From Xenorhabdus bovienii SS-2004 (GTDB lineage Bacteria; Pseudomonadota; Gammaproteobacteria; Enterobacterales; Enterobacteriaceae), in the NCBI RefSeq assembly GCF_000027225.1, contig NC_013892.1, positions 2,728,001 to 2,792,000 on the forward strand: 64,000 bases of DNA. Direction: 5' to 3'. Position 1 is the stretch's first letter. Each line of letters starts with the position of its first letter. A program made the position numbers and the translations under genes. Under the pieces are notes generated by a model. That model had not been told where the DNA came from, ran no database searches, and saw only the letters and a program-made list of their open reading frames with translations. This document shows, one piece after another, positions 52,099 to 64,000 of this stretch.

Positions 52099-52728
52099 AT
52101 GACAAATATCTCTTTTAAAAAACGTAAACTTAACCGATTCAGCCAAAGAAAAAATAAAGATACTCTAAAAAAATTAACAGGCCCTCGCAGGGTACTGATC
52201 TTTAACAAACCTTATGATGTGCTCCCACAATTCACCGATGAAATGGGGAGGACAACGTTAAAGGATTTTATCCCATTTCCTGATGTTTATGCCGCAGGTC
52301 GTCTGGATCGCGATAGCGAAGGATTGCTAATTTTAACCAACGATGGGAAATTGCAGGCCAAGTTGACGCAGCCCCATAAAAAAACAGCTAAGGTTTATTA
52401 TGTTCAGGTTGAAGGAATTCCTGATGAGAGCACTCTGAACAAGCTACGCAATGGCGTCACATTGAAAGATGGCCCAACACTTTCCGCTGGTGCCGAGTTG
52501 GTAGAAGAACCAGAGTGGCTCTGGGAAAGAACTCCTCCTATTCGGGAACGGAAAAATATTCCGGTAAGCTGGCTTAAAATTACCCTTTTTGAAGGACGCA
52601 ACCGTCAGGTACGTAGAATGACTGCCCATGTTGGCTTTCCAACGTTGCGCTTAATCCGTTTCAGTATAGGTTCGTTACAATTGGGGCAGCTATCCCCTGG
52701 AGAATGGAGGGAAATTGATTTTGTTTAA
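52099..52728 (+). CDS. rluE: 23S rRNA pseudouridine synthase RluE
   Basis: A 209-residue RsuA-family pseudouridine synthase that modifies U2457 of 23S rRNA in E. coli. The catalytic Asp motif is [19 protein letters not shown]; also [15 protein letters not shown] at the start of the domain and [20 protein letters not shown] near the end. There is no S4 domain, as in RluE. A longer frame opens at 52024, but [15 protein letters not shown] is the family-like N-terminus. The stop overlaps the following nudJ start region. Confidence 0.93.
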   Translation: MTNISFKKRKLNRFSQRKNKDTLKKLTGPRRVLIFNKPYDVLPQFTDEMGRTTLKDFIPFPDVYAAGRLDRDSEGLLILTNDGKLQAKLTQPHKKTAKVYYVQVEGIPDESTLNKLRNGVTLKDGPTLSAGAELVEEPEWLWERTPPIRERKNIPVSWLKITLFEGRNRQVRRMTAHVGFPTLRLIRFSIGSLQLGQLSPGEWREIDFV

Positions 52729-53173
52729 TCCACACATCACAGTTGCCTGCATTGTGCATGCAAAAAGCAAATTTTTGATCGTCGAAGAATTCATTAATGA
52801 TATTCCCCTCTGGAACCAGCCTGCCGGTCATCTTGAAGCTAGCGAAACGTTGCTGGAAGCCGCTGAACGCGAATTATGGGAAGAAACCGGTATTCGTGCC
52901 AAGCCACAGGCATTATTGAAATTACATCAGTGGAATGCCCCTGATGGTACGCCTTTTATCCGTTTTCTGTTCCTGATTGAAATGGAACAAATCGTAGATA
53001 CCGAACCACAAGATAGCGATATTCACTGCTGTCACTGGCTAAATGCAGAAGAGATCCTCAGCAGCCCACAGTTACGATCACCGCTCGTTGCTGAAAGTAT
53101 CCGCTGTTATCTGGAAAATCAGACTTACCCATTATCAATATTAGATAGCTATGGGCCACCTTTCACCAAATGA
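52715..53173 (+). CDS. nudJ: Nudix phosphatase NudJ
   Basis: A 152-residue Nudix hydrolase with the complete box [20 protein letters not shown] followed by TG. NudJ (YmfB) hydrolyses thiamine pyrophosphate precursor HMP-PP and nucleoside phosphates. [20 protein letters not shown] at the start and [15 protein letters not shown] at the end match E. coli NudJ as remembered. It starts with TTG; two in-frame TTG codons (52715, 52721) are possible and both overlap rluE, so translation is coupled. The gene order rluE-nudJ-mnmA-hflD-purB is conserved in enterobacteria. Confidence 0.93.
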   Translation: MILFNPHITVACIVHAKSKFLIVEEFINDIPLWNQPAGHLEASETLLEAAERELWEETGIRAKPQALLKLHQWNAPDGTPFIRFLFLIEMEQIVDTEPQDSDIHCCHWLNAEEILSSPQLRSPLVAESIRCYLENQTYPLSILDSYGPPFTK

Positions 53174-53282
53174 ATTTTTAAATAACAAGCCGAATAAGAA
53201 AGCGCGCGAAGACGTTTGGTGCACCTTATCTACCGACGTGTTAAAGTATTGCGCTTGTTTTTTTCCGCAGTGAGATATATCC

Positions 53283-54386
53283 ATGTTAGATAACAGCCAG
53301 AAAAAAGTCATTGTCGGGATGTCCGGCGGTGTAGATTCATCCGTTTCCGCCTACCTTCTGCAACAGCAGGGTTATAAGGTAGCTGGTCTGTTCATGAAAA
53401 ACTGGGAAGAAGACGACGATGAAGAATATTGCTCGGCTGCCGCTGATCTTGCGGATGCCCAGGCAGTTTGTGACAAACTGGGTATTGAGCTGCATACCAT
53501 TAATTTTGCAGCTGAGTATTGGGATAATGTATTTGAACATTTCCTTGCTGAATATAAAGCGGGCAGAACGCCAAATCCCGATATCCTCTGTAACAAAGAG
53601 ATTAAATTCAAAGCATTTCTGGAATTTGCTGCTGAAGATTTAGGTGCTGATTACATCGCAACAGGCCATTATGTCCGCCGTCGGGATGTGGATGGTATCA
53701 GCCAGTTACTTCGTGGACTGGATGGTAATAAAGATCAAAGCTACTTTTTGTATACCCTGAGCCACCAGCAAATTGCGAAAAGCCTGTTTCCAGTCGGGGA
53801 ATTGGAAAAACCCGAAGTTCGCCGCCTTGCTGAAGAAATCGGTCTGGTAACTGCCAAGAAAAAAGACTCTACAGGTATTTGCTTTATTGGTGAGCGTAAA
53901 TTCCGCGATTTTCTGGGGCGCTACCTGCCTGCCCAGCCAGGTTCTATTATTACGGTTGATGGACAGACCATCGGTCAGCATACTGGCCTGATGTACCACA
54001 CACTCGGCCAACGCAAAGGGTTGGGGATCGGTGGAACCAAAGATGGCAGCGAAGAGGCATGGTATGTTGTCGATAAGGATGTCGAAAACAATACGCTGAT
54101 TGTTGCTCAAGGCCATGATCATCCTCGTCTGATGTCTGTCGGTTTGATTGCACAACAGCTTGATTGGGTTGATCGTCAGGCGTTAAAAACAGAAATTCGC
54201 TGCGTGGTAAAAACGCGCTATCGTCAACATGATATTCCCTGCACAGTCATTCCCTTGAGCGAAGACAAAATTGAAGTTCGTTTTGATAGCCCCGTTGCCG
54301 CTGTCACCCCAGGTCAATCGGCCGTATTTTATCAGGGGGAAATCTGTCTAGGCGGTGGCGTGATCGAACAACGTATACAGGAGTAG
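53283..54386 (+). CDS. mnmA: tRNA 2-thiouridylase MnmA
   Basis: A 367-residue enzyme that thiolates U34 of Lys, Glu and Gln tRNAs with sulfur from the Tus relay. PP-loop ATP site: [20 protein letters not shown]. Catalytic cysteines lie in [13 protein letters not shown] and [15 protein letters not shown]. The substrate-binding loop [17 protein letters not shown] is present. Length equals that of the family. hflD starts two bases after its stop. Confidence 0.96.
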   Translation: MLDNSQKKVIVGMSGGVDSSVSAYLLQQQGYKVAGLFMKNWEEDDDEEYCSAAADLADAQAVCDKLGIELHTINFAAEYWDNVFEHFLAEYKAGRTPNPDILCNKEIKFKAFLEFAAEDLGADYIATGHYVRRRDVDGISQLLRGLDGNKDQSYFLYTLSHQQIAKSLFPVGELEKPEVRRLAEEIGLVTAKKKDSTGICFIGERKFRDFLGRYLPAQPGSIITVDGQTIGQHTGLMYHTLGQRKGLGIGGTKDGSEEAWYVVDKDVENNTLIVAQGHDHPRLMSVGLIAQQLDWVDRQALKTEIRCVVKTRYRQHDIPCTVIPLSEDKIEVRFDSPVAAVTPGQSAVFYQGEICLGGGVIEQRIQE

Positions 54387-54388
54387 TC

Positions 54389-56409
<2,021 letters not shown>

Positions 56410-56430
56410 AAATTTTTCATATATCTCCCC

Positions 56431-56455
56431 ATGGACAGGAAATTTTCCTGTCCAT
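56431..56455 (+). terminator. Hairpin after purB
   Basis: Stem ATGGACAGGAAA/TTTCCTGTCCAT with a very small loop, 22 bp after the purB stop; no strong T-run follows. Ends the rluE-to-purB group. Confidence 0.6.
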
Positions 56456-56706
56456 GCCGGAAAAAAACATGCGCAAAATTACATAAAACATAAATAGAAG
56501 CAAAGTCATCTACTCCCATCAATTCTAATCCCTTGTTTTTAAAAGTCACTTTCATTAATATTCCGGCTTGTCCAAAATAGTTACTATACTTAATTCAATC
56601 ATAATAATGATATATATAATTTTATTTAATACCTGTTGACGAAATTGACTATTTAGCTATTTTAAATCTACTTAGTAAACGTTACTGATTAGTATAAGGA
56701 ATCATT

Positions 56707-57390
56707 ATGCGTATACTCATTATTGAAGATGAGGCGATACTTCGCCATCATTTGACAGTACAGCTCCGAGAACTCGGTCATCAGGTTGATGCGGCTGAAA
56801 ATACCAAAGAAGCTGATTATTATCTGAAAGAAAATCATCCTGATATTGCTATCGTCGATCTGGGGTTACCCGGAGAAGATGGCCTCAGCATGATACGACG
56901 TTGGCGCAGCGATCAGGTTAATTTACCGATTTTAATCCTCACAGTTCATGACAGCTGGCAAGAAAAGGTCACAGTACTGAATGCTGGAGCAGATGATTAT
57001 GTTACCAAGCCTTTTCGTTTGGAAGAGATTAACGCGCGCATACAGGCATTAATGCGACGTCATAGTGGGCTAGCATCTCAACTCGTTGAATTATCGCCAT
57101 TCTTAATTGATCTCTCTCGCAAAGAGTTTTCAGTTAATAAAAACAGTATCAAATTGACTGCGTTCGAATATACGATTATTGAAACGCTGATGCGTAATAA
57201 TGGCAAAGTTGTCAGTAAAGAATCACTGATGCGCCAGTTATACCCTGATGCTGAATTACGTGAAAGTCATACAATTGATGTATTAATGGGACGCTTAAGA
57301 AAAAAAATATCGAATGAGTGGTCAGACGAAGTCATTGTTACAGTCCGAGGCCAGGGGTATCGTTTCGATGTGAAACAACATGATATTTAA
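56707..57390 (+). CDS. phoP: Response regulator PhoP
   Basis: A 227-residue OmpR/PhoB-family regulator. Receiver domain: acidic pocket [12 protein letters not shown], phospho-acceptor Asp in [15 protein letters not shown] (residue 51), Thr/Lys in LTVHDSW and [12 protein letters not shown]-terminal winged helix: [20 protein letters not shown] and [15 protein letters not shown], ending [10 protein letters not shown]. It responds to PhoQ and controls envelope modification and virulence genes; in Photorhabdus phoP mutants lose insect virulence. The stop overlaps phoQ by 11 bp. Confidence 0.96.
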   Translation: MRILIIEDEAILRHHLTVQLRELGHQVDAAENTKEADYYLKENHPDIAIVDLGLPGEDGLSMIRRWRSDQVNLPILILTVHDSWQEKVTVLNAGADDYVTKPFRLEEINARIQALMRRHSGLASQLVELSPFLIDLSRKEFSVNKNSIKLTAFEYTIIETLMRNNGKVVSKESLMRQLYPDAELRESHTIDVLMGRLRKKISNEWSDEVIVTVRGQGYRFDVKQHDI

Positions 57391-58840
57391 ATTCTCGAAA
57401 AAGCATATCTCGCTGAGAACTCGATTTCTCATGGCGACGTCGGCCATTATCCTTGCGCTGACGCTGTCATATGGCCTTGTCGCCATTATTGGGTATTTAG
57501 TGAGTTTTGATAAAACAATTTATTCCATACTCCGTAGCCAAAGTAATTTATTTAGTACTTTGGCTAAATGGGATGGTAGCAAGCTGGTTATTAAAATCCC
57601 CCCCAATTTATCCATGACTAATCGTTCTCTGGCTCTGATTTATGACAATCAAGGTCGTATTCTCTGGCGCCAAAGTTATACGCCAGAATTGGAAAAAAAA
57701 ATTCCTGGGGAATGGCTGAAAAAAGATGGCTTGCATGACTTATCTATCTCTTTTAAAGATAAGGAAGGTTTTCTCTACCCTAAAACACCGACTCAGTCAG
57801 ACAATTCAACCAAAACCAACTGGAGCGATAATAATGAGTTATTAACCTATTCTGTAGCAGTCAATTCTTATGCTAAGACCGATAAGCTGCCTGCGATGAC
57901 AATTGTTATTATTGATACTATCCCACAAGATATGCAGAGTTCAGTGAAAGTCTGGGCATGGTTTGGATATGTATTGCTTGCCAACCTGATTTTAATCATC
58001 CCATTAATCTGGCTTGCTGCCGACTGGAGTCTGCGTCCAATTAAATTTGTAATTACCCAAATAAGCTCTCTGGAAAGAGGTGAACGTGAAAAATTGGATG
58101 AAGAGCCTCCCAACGAATTAAAAGGTCTGGTCAGAAACCTGAATGCATTATTAAGCAATGAACGTCGACGTTATACTCGATATCGCACGACACTTTCTGA
58201 CTTGTCACATGGCCTAAAAACCCCATTAGCCGTGTTGCAATCCACCCTACTTTCATTGCGCTCAGGTAAACAAATGTCCATTACACAGGCTGAACCAATC
58301 ATGCTTGAGCAAATCAACCGGATGTCTCAACTGGTTGACTACTACCTACGTCGTGCCAATATGCACAGCGATCATAACCTACTCTTGAGACAGATTTCTT
58401 CCGTCTCAATTTTGCTGGATAGACTGATCATCGCACTGACAAAAGTTTATCAGTACAAAGGCGTCGATATTACACTGAATGTTTCTTCCGAAATCAATTG
58501 GTTAGGCGAAAAGAATGACTTCTTGGAGGTGATGGGAAATGTTCTGGAGAATGCCTGTAAATATTGTCTGGAGTTCGTCGAAATCACCGCCTTAATGGGA
58601 GATAATTCTGTCACTATTATTGTCGATGATGATGGCCCAGGTGTACCGCCAGAAAAACGTAACATGATTTTCGAACGTGGTCTACGTGCAGATACATTAC
58701 GCTCTGGTCAAGGATTAGGGCTGTCAATTGCTGCTGAAATTGTCATGCAATATGACGGAAGCATCAGCGTTGAAGATAGCCCACTTGGGGGGGCTAGGGT
58801 AAATGTAGTATTCCGCTCACAGCAAAGCAGTGAATACTGA
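57380..58840 (+). CDS. phoQ: Sensor histidine kinase PhoQ
   Basis: A 486-residue kinase: two membrane helices (about residues 17-41 and 190-212) around a periplasmic PAS-like sensor, HAMP-like linker, dimerisation domain with the phosphorylated His in [17 protein letters not shown], and ATPase domain with N-box [26 protein letters not shown] (G1) and GQGLGLSIA (G2). The sensor differs from E. coli: where the acidic EDDDDAE patch binds Mg2+ near the membrane, the aligned stretch is [16 protein letters not shown] with only two acidic residues. Mg2+ or peptide sensing may therefore differ. Overlaps phoP by 11 bp. Confidence 0.95.
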   Translation: MIFKFSKKHISLRTRFLMATSAIILALTLSYGLVAIIGYLVSFDKTIYSILRSQSNLFSTLAKWDGSKLVIKIPPNLSMTNRSLALIYDNQGRILWRQSYTPELEKKIPGEWLKKDGLHDLSISFKDKEGFLYPKTPTQSDNSTKTNWSDNNELLTYSVAVNSYAKTDKLPAMTIVIIDTIPQDMQSSVKVWAWFGYVLLANLILIIPLIWLAADWSLRPIKFVITQISSLERGEREKLDEEPPNELKGLVRNLNALLSNERRRYTRYRTTLSDLSHGLKTPLAVLQSTLLSLRSGKQMSITQAEPIMLEQINRMSQLVDYYLRRANMHSDHNLLLRQISSVSILLDRLIIALTKVYQYKGVDITLNVSSEINWLGEKNDFLEVMGNVLENACKYCLEFVEITALMGDNSVTIIVDDDGPGVPPEKRNMIFERGLRADTLRSGQGLGLSIAAEIVMQYDGSISVEDSPLGGARVNVVFRSQQSSEY

Positions 58841-58936
58841 GTGGGAGCGAGCTCGAAATATTTCAACCAAAACTGATATCGTGATTGACTATTCGTTATA
58901 ATGGCCTGAAATTCACTTGTCACTCAGGATATCACC

Positions 58937-60058
58937 ATGGATTATCAGCTAAATCTGGACTGGCAATCGTTTTTGCAGAACTATTGGCAAAAACGGCCAC
59001 TGCTGATTAAGCAGGGTTTCCAGCAATTTATCGATCCCCTTTCTCCCGATGAACTGGCGGGACTGGCGATGGAAAATGAAATCGATAGCCGTTTGGTCAG
59101 TCAGAAAAACGGTCGTTGGGAAGTTTCACATGGTCCATTTGAAATTTATGACCATTTAGGCGAAAAGGATTGGTCATTACTTGTACAAGCTGTTAATCAC
59201 TGGCATCTTCCTTCTTCTGCCCTTATGAAACCATTTCGTATGCTGTCCGACTGGCGAATGGATGATCTGATGGTCTCTTTCTCTGTATCAGGCGGTGGTG
59301 TCGGTCCTCACCTTGACCAATATGATGTCTTTATCATTCAGGGACAGGGACGCCGTCGCTGGCGTGTAGGCGAAAAAATACCAATGAAACAGCATTGCCC
59401 TCACCCTGATTTATTACAGGTTGATCCTTTTGAGGCAATCATTGATGAAGAAATGTTGCCAGGGGATATTCTTTATATTCCCCCTGGATTCCCGCACGAA
59501 GGCTACGCTATCGAGGATTCACTAAATTATTCCGTAGGCTTCCGCGCACCCAATGCCCGTGAACTCTTCAGTGGTTTTGCTGATTATATTCTGGCAAATG
59601 AATTGGGGAGCCATCGTTATAGCGATCCAGAGCTGGCATTGCGTGATAATCCAGCGCTAATTCAGTCAAATGAACTGGATACTCTGCGAATAATGATGCG
59701 CGATCTGCTGGAACAACCAACAACTTTTCAAAATTGGTTTGGCGAATTTATCTCCCAATCACGCCATGAGTTGGACATTGCCCCACCAGAACCTCCTTAT
59801 GAAAGCGATGAAATTTATGAACTGCTGAAGCAAGGTGAAAGTTTGAATCGCTTAAGTGGGTTACGCGTCCTGCGAGTTGGTGATCAATGTTTTGTCAATG
59901 GCGAATTAATAGATACTCCTCATATCCATGCCGCTGATGCGCTTTGTCAGCATGATCGAGTGGATGCGGGTATTCTGGGTGATGCCATTGATGATGTTCG
60001 TTTTATCAGCCTGCTAGCTGCGTTGGTCAATAGCGGTTACTGGTATTTTAATGATTAA
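58937..60058 (+). CDS. roxA: Ribosomal protein uL16 3-hydroxylase RoxA
   Basis: A 373-residue JmjC-fold Fe(II)/2-oxoglutarate oxygenase that hydroxylates an Arg of ribosomal protein uL16. The metal triad appears as GVGPHLDQYDVF (HxD) and PPGFPHEGYAIED (distal His). KRPLLIKQGFQQF at the start and the C-terminal winged-helix region (LSGLRVLRVGDQCFVNGELI) match E. coli YcfD. Single gene downstream of phoQ with ATG start, ended by a strong terminator. Confidence 0.93.
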   Translation: MDYQLNLDWQSFLQNYWQKRPLLIKQGFQQFIDPLSPDELAGLAMENEIDSRLVSQKNGRWEVSHGPFEIYDHLGEKDWSLLVQAVNHWHLPSSALMKPFRMLSDWRMDDLMVSFSVSGGGVGPHLDQYDVFIIQGQGRRRWRVGEKIPMKQHCPHPDLLQVDPFEAIIDEEMLPGDILYIPPGFPHEGYAIEDSLNYSVGFRAPNARELFSGFADYILANELGSHRYSDPELALRDNPALIQSNELDTLRIMMRDLLEQPTTFQNWFGEFISQSRHELDIAPPEPPYESDEIYELLKQGESLNRLSGLRVLRVGDQCFVNGELIDTPHIHAADALCQHDRVDAGILGDAIDDVRFISLLAALVNSGYWYFND

Positions 60059-60068
60059 TCTATGAGTA

Positions 60069-60103
60069 GAAAATCCATCTGCTATGCAGATGGATTTTCT
60101 ATA
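60069..60103 (+). terminator. Rho-independent terminator after roxA
   Basis: Perfect 14-bp stem GAAAATCCATCTGC/GCAGATGGATTTTC with a 3-base loop; a partial T-run is part of the stem, so it may work in both directions toward cobB as well. Confidence 0.85.
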
Positions 60104-60237
60104 GGTCAAATAATGAATTGTTTTCACGGATAGCTGTCAGTTCAGTAAAACGCTCTAATAATCTGTCCACCTTCTCCTCTCCCTGAATCATCTATTTTCA
60201 TTATGGAGAAGAGGAACAGTATACATATTGTGTCAAA

Positions 60238-61068
60238 TCAGCTTTTATCTGTCTTCATTTGCTGAAGTAATGACTGAACATATTGCGTGACAATTTTACT
60301 GGCATGACCATAGTGTTTTTCATCAAATAAGCTTTCGACCTGGCTGGGTTCCAGATTCAACTCAATAGTAAGTGCGCCAGATAACTTAGCTTCATGCACA
60401 AAACCTGCGGCAGGATAAACGTGACCAGACGTCCCTATGGCAATAAAAAGATCAGCATCCGCTAAAGCAGAATAAATCTGCTCCATCCCCAATGGCATTT
60501 CACCAAACCATACGACATGGGGACGTAGTGGAGATGGAAACTGGCAACAATGGCAGCGGTCTTCGGTTGTCAATTCTGTCTTCCATTCAATCATCTGACC
60601 AGACTGGCAACAGCGAGCTTTCAACAATTCACCGTGCATATGCAAAACACGACGGCTTCCTGCTCGTTCATGCAAGTTATCGATATTTTGTGTCACGAGC
60701 AGAAAATTATCACCCAGTTGCTGTTCTAGCTCTACCAAGGCATAGTGCGCGGCATTAGGCTGAATTTCCGGCTGCTGGAGCTGTTTTCGACGCGCATTGT
60801 AAAATGCCTGAACTAATTCAGCATCACGTTGGAAACCTTCTGGCGTAGCAACATCTTCAACACGATGTTCTTCCCACAGGCCATCAGAAGAGCGAAATGT
60901 TCGAATGCCTGACTCAGCGGAAATACCCGCCCCCGTCAGCACGACCACACGAGGCCTTTTTATTTTATTTGCCAATCGAATGTCCCTGTAAAAATTTTTT
61001 CTATTTAATCGCTGACACCGCAATCGTTTAACCTTGCAAAACTTACCAAACCGATGACGAACACGCAT
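60238..61068 (-). CDS. cobB: NAD-dependent protein deacylase CobB
   Basis: A 276-residue sirtuin removing acetyl and succinyl groups from lysines. NAD site: [20 protein letters not shown]; catalytic His in [17 protein letters not shown] motif [13 protein letters not shown]; zinc-binding pairs CCQS and CHCC about 22 residues apart; [12 protein letters not shown] near the end. The N-terminal about 35 residues are basic, as in the longer form of enterobacterial CobB. In E. coli the gene follows nagK; no nagK is present here between cobB and lolE. Confidence 0.94.
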   Translation of the reverse strand: MRVRHRFGKFCKVKRLRCQRLNRKNFYRDIRLANKIKRPRVVVLTGAGISAESGIRTFRSSDGLWEEHRVEDVATPEGFQRDAELVQAFYNARRKQLQQPEIQPNAAHYALVELEQQLGDNFLLVTQNIDNLHERAGSRRVLHMHGELLKARCCQSGQMIEWKTELTTEDRCHCCQFPSPLRPHVVWFGEMPLGMEQIYSALADADLFIAIGTSGHVYPAAGFVHEAKLSGALTIELNLEPSQVESLFDEKHYGHASKIVTQYVQSLLQQMKTDKS

Positions 61069-61233
61069 AAAACTATTTCCTTAGCATTGCCCTAATCTTC
61101 CCTTCACCCGGCTCTGTTCTGTTTAAAACATGCTCAGATTGTCTATTCTGCTGATTAGGACCCTACCCGTTAAATCACTATCGATTAAACCGACACGATA
61201 GCGCGCTTAGAGGATTGTTGATACTTTGGCATA
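61069..61233. other. Intergenic region where nagK would be expected
   Basis: 165 bp without a gene. In E. coli nagK lies between lolE and cobB; nothing resembling it is seen. Confidence 0.5.
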
Positions 61234-62481
61234 TTATTGACCGCTCAAAATCCGTGCTGGATCAAGTTTACTGGCCCGACGAGCCGGATACCAACTGGCC
61301 AACAGACTCAATATCAATGCCGTTAACAGGACATAGAAAATATCCATAGCATGTAATTCTGACGGCAGAAAATCAATAAAATAGATATCACCAGAAAGGA
61401 ATTGATGACCGAGCAGCTTTTCCAGCCCTTTGATAATAGTCGTCAGATTCAGCGATGTGAAGATGCCAGCTATCGTGCCAATAACACTGCCGACCATGCC
61501 AGTCAGTAATCCATACCATAAAAAAATCGCTCTGATATGACCATCTTTAGCCCCCAGAGTACGCAAGATAGCAATATCACTGCTTTTGTCTTTCACAGCC
61601 ATAATCAGTGTTGAAACAATATTAAAGCAAGCCACTCCAATAACCAGAACCATTGCTAGGTACATGATGCCGCGCACCATCTGGATATCGTTGTACATAT
61701 ATCCGTAGTCCTTTATCCATGTACTGATATAGACATACTTTTCTGTCGATTTGCCAGCATCCAAAACCCGCTGTTCTGCGGCAAAAACATTATCAGCTTT
61801 GATGGCAATTCCCGTAATAGCATGACCATAATCCAGATATTGTTGCGCATCAGATAAAGGAACCAAAGCCAGACGATGATCCAGCATGCCACTTAACTGG
61901 AAAATTCCAGCAACCTGTAGGCGAATGCGTTTCGGCTGCAAAAGTTTCAAACTCGGATCACTATTGGGGATCATGACCGTCAGCCAGTCACCTTGTTTCA
62001 CATGCAGCGAATGCGCCACACCCTGCCCTAAGATCACCTGATGTTTGCCAGCATGAAACGCTTTCCATGCATCATCACCGACAAATTGAGGCAAAGCACT
62101 GACATCAGCTTCGGTGGTCGGCTCAACACCTTGTATCTGTACAGCGTGGAGTTTTTCGCCTTTCTCCATCAATCCGGTAAATTCAATATAAGGGGAAGCA
62201 CCAACAATACCCACTGTCTGTTTTACTCGCTCAAGTGCCTGTTCCCAATGCTGAAAAGGCTGCTCTACCGTGTAGATCTGCCCATGTGGTACAACAGAAA
62301 GCACCCGGTTTTTCAGTTCTCGTTCAAAACCGTTCATGGCACTCAAGCCGATAATCAGCACTGCAACACCAAGCATAATGCCTAATGTCGAAATGACAGA
62401 AACCAGAGAAACCATTCCTGCACGACGACGTCCTCGGCTAAACCGTAATGCGGTAAATAATGCAAGAGGCAAATTCGCCAT
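61234..62481 (-). CDS. lolE: Lipoprotein-releasing permease LolE
   Basis: A 415-residue subunit of the LolCDE ABC transporter that extracts outer-membrane lipoproteins from the inner membrane for LolA. Four membrane helices: one near residues 25-48 ([20 protein letters not shown]) and three in the C-terminal FtsX domain; large periplasmic domain between. The coupling helix and [20 protein letters not shown] are typical. Starts one base into the lolD stop, so translation is coupled. C-terminal PARILSGQ matches LolE. Confidence 0.95.
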   Translation of the reverse strand: MANLPLALFTALRFSRGRRRAGMVSLVSVISTLGIMLGVAVLIIGLSAMNGFERELKNRVLSVVPHGQIYTVEQPFQHWEQALERVKQTVGIVGASPYIEFTGLMEKGEKLHAVQIQGVEPTTEADVSALPQFVGDDAWKAFHAGKHQVILGQGVAHSLHVKQGDWLTVMIPNSDPSLKLLQPKRIRLQVAGIFQLSGMLDHRLALVPLSDAQQYLDYGHAITGIAIKADNVFAAEQRVLDAGKSTEKYVYISTWIKDYGYMYNDIQMVRGIMYLAMVLVIGVACFNIVSTLIMAVKDKSSDIAILRTLGAKDGHIRAIFLWYGLLTGMVGSVIGTIAGIFTSLNLTTIIKGLEKLLGHQFLSGDIYFIDFLPSELHAMDIFYVLLTALILSLLASWYPARRASKLDPARILSGQ

Positions 62482-63182
62482 TACCTCTCTCCCACCAGAA
62501 CGAGCTCATCCTGTAAAAACCCATCGCGCATTTCGACCTGACGAGCCAATCGGCCAGCAAGTTTCAGATCATGAGTCACCACCAGAAACGCAGTCCCTTG
62601 GCGTTGATTCAATTCCTGCAAAATTTCAAAGATGCTGTCCGCATTACGCTGGTCGAGGTTGCCTGTTGGTTCATCCGCCAGCACCAGTGATGGTTCATTC
62701 ACCAATGCACGGGCAATAGCGACACGCTGGCGCTCACCGCCGGACAGTTCAGCAGGCCGATGGTGTGCCCGCTTTTCCAATCCAACCGCCGCCAGCATTT
62801 CCAGCGCTTTTTGTGAAGCCTTGCGCTTTTTACTGCCAATCAATAACGGCATAGCAACATTTTCCAACGCACTGAAATCAGGCAACAGATGATGGAACTG
62901 GTAAATAAAACCGATTTCACTGTTGCGTAACTCGGCTCGTACAGAGGCAGACATTTCATTCAATGATCGCCCTTTAAAAAGAACTTCTCCGGACGTAGGC
63001 GAATCCAGTCCGCCAAGCAAATGCAGAAGTGTACTTTTACCCGATCCCGAACTGCCGACAATTGCCATCATTTCTCTCTGCCGTATGGAAAAAGTGACAT
63101 TCTTTAACACTTCTGTGGAAACCTGCCCTTCCTGATATTTTTTGCACAGATGATGACACAGCAATAAGGGTTGATTACTCAT
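62481..63182 (-). CDS. lolD: Lipoprotein-releasing ATPase LolD
   Basis: A 233-residue ABC ATPase. Walker [22 protein letters not shown]-loop [15 protein letters not shown], signature [16 protein letters not shown], Walker [14 protein letters not shown] and switch His in VVTHDLKLA. It drives LolC/LolE. It overlaps lolC at the start (8 bp) and lolE at the stop, so lolCDE form one operon. Confidence 0.96.
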   Translation of the reverse strand: MSNQPLLLCHHLCKKYQEGQVSTEVLKNVTFSIRQREMMAIVGSSGSGKSTLLHLLGGLDSPTSGEVLFKGRSLNEMSASVRAELRNSEIGFIYQFHHLLPDFSALENVAMPLLIGSKKRKASQKALEMLAAVGLEKRAHHRPAELSGGERQRVAIARALVNEPSLVLADEPTGNLDQRNADSIFEILQELNQRQGTAFLVVTHDLKLAGRLARQVEMRDGFLQDELVLVGER

Positions 63183-64000
63183 AACGTAAAGCCTCAGCAG
63201 GTTGAATGGCAGCCGCGCGCCAGGAAGGATATAGAGTCGATAATAGGGAGATCAACATGGCACTGGTGGCAATAAGCACCACTTGGGTAATATCAATCGC
63301 AACAGGTAATTGGATACCTTCAGTCAACAGGCCAACAAGAGGCATTAAACTGTTTAACTGACTGGAAAGCAGAACACCCAGCCCCGTTCCCAACAAAGCA
63401 CCAATGATGCCAGCACTCCCCCCTTGGATCATGAAGATCGCCATTACCTGACGGCGGGTTAGTCCCTGCGTCTGCAAGATGGCAATTTCACCCTGTTTTT
63501 CCATCACCAATAAAGAGAGGGAAGTGATGATGTTAAAAGCAGCGACTGCGATGATCAGGCTCAACAATAACCCCATCATATTTTTTTCCATCCGAACCGC
63601 CTGAAAAAATTCGCCCTTGCGTTCACGCCAATCTTTCCACACTAATCCTTCCGGTAAAGTTTGCTGGCTTAATACATCCACCGTCAGCGGTTGATTGAGA
63701 TACAGACGCCAACCAGTGATATTATCCATGGGATAACGGAATAAGCGCACCGCATCTTGTTGATTGACCAGCATTTCCGTGTCATCGACTTCACTATTGG
63801 CAAAAAATGTTCCAATCACCGTGAATAACCGCTGGCTGGGAATTCTACCCATCGGCGTAAGCTGGCTGGCACTTGGTACGATAACGCGGATCTGATCACC
63901 TCGTTTAACACCCAGCTTTATAGCCAACTTCTCCCCCAAAATGACGAAATAACGTCCGGGTTGTAACTGAGTACGATCGGTATCAGCAACATGCGCCGCC
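63175..64000 (-). CDS. lolC: Lipoprotein-releasing permease LolC (partial, 5' end outside)
   Basis: The reading frame is open to the end of the window, so the N-terminus lies beyond 64000. Visible: [40 protein letters not shown], the periplasmic [20 protein letters not shown] region and the FtsX-type C-terminal helices ([40 protein letters not shown]). The end PAEALRYE is typical of LolC. Partner of LolE in the LolCDE complex. Most of the periplasmic loop and all three C-terminal helices are inside the window. Confidence 0.94.
   Translation of the reverse strand, partial: AAHVADTDRTQLQPGRYFVILGEKLAIKLGVKRGDQIRVIVPSASQLTPMGRIPSQRLFTVIGTFFANSEVDDTEMLVNQQDAVRLFRYPMDNITGWRLYLNQPLTVDVLSQQTLPEGLVWKDWRERKGEFFQAVRMEKNMMGLLLSLIIAVAAFNIITSLSLLVMEKQGEIAILQTQGLTRRQVMAIFMIQGGSAGIIGALLGTGLGVLLSSQLNSLMPLVGLLTEGIQLPVAIDITQVVLIATSAMLISLLSTLYPSWRAAAIQPAEALRYE

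Noticed and set aside
56590..56700. PhoP box upstream of phoP
   Set aside because: A TGTTGAC/TGACTATTTA pair is loosely similar to the direct-repeat box but the spacing and bases are too poor to call.

Overview
The window looks like the chromosome of an entomopathogenic member of the Morganellaceae, most probably Xenorhabdus (Photorhabdus is the main alternative). This is an inference from gene content: a conserved enterobacterial core (icd, rluE, nudJ, mnmA, hflD, purB, phoPQ, roxA, cobB, lolCDE, cycA, prfH), a PliI-type lysozyme inhibitor, a LecA/PllA-type lectin, and a heavy load of insertion sequences and phage debris. No rRNA, tRNA or CRISPR array was seen.

Layout. 1-7.1 kb: integrase-arm remnant, PliI-like inhibitor, small secreted proteins, prfH with a decapitated rtcB, a first IS630 copy, a secreted ankyrin protein and a SdaC/HAAAP-type amino acid permease. 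7.1-12.5 kb: a graveyard of broken genes (MobA/MobL relaxase, ATP-grasp ligase, tail fibre, P4-type integrase) cut by two IS5-family elements and a second IS630. 12.5-22 kb: mostly intact genes, including lipoproteins, a DMT exporter with divergent LysR regulator, GNAT and SnoaL-like enzymes, cycA, and a coupled operon of methyltransferase, FemAB/GNAT-like protein and NIPSNAP-like protein. 22-28 kb: remnants of IS6, IS630 and IS1, an ArsR regulator, and an IS3 nested in an IS4 that truncates a monooxygenase gene. 28-37.5 kb: a candidate nuclease, a 280-bp inverted-repeat element rich in GTTACA, hicAB, a fused lysozyme-Rz remnant, a tyrosine integrase, a hairpin-rich noncoding tract, a third IS630, a zincin metallopeptidase and an SBD-HNH restriction enzyme. 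37.5-47.5 kb: periplasmic chorismate mutase, an IS5-bounded unit carrying a glycoside-hydrolase-like gene, Rz/Rz1 and Gp49-like phage genes, a LecA-like lectin, and a tail-fibre gene split by an IS1 composite transposon. 47.5-50.9 kb: an integrative-element remnant at the 3' end of icd, with att and integrase ends present as inverted copies. 50.7-64 kb: core genes only, with almost no mobile DNA.

How parts fit together. Three repeat systems organise the accessory region. (i) Three identical 1103-bp IS630 copies with TA duplications. (ii) A dispersed cassette of about 400 bp, present three times, whose only clear product is a 53-56 residue secreted cysteine-containing peptide. (iii) A modular hairpin-rich noncoding element: its two modules are adjacent in one copy (46.9-47.4 kb) but separated in the other by a metallopeptidase gene and a phosphorothioate-type restriction gene (34-37.5 kb), which looks like an empty versus a filled cargo site. 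(ii) and (iii) are the best candidates for something undescribed.

All calls come from reading the sequence and from knowledge of the families; no database or alignment search was run.
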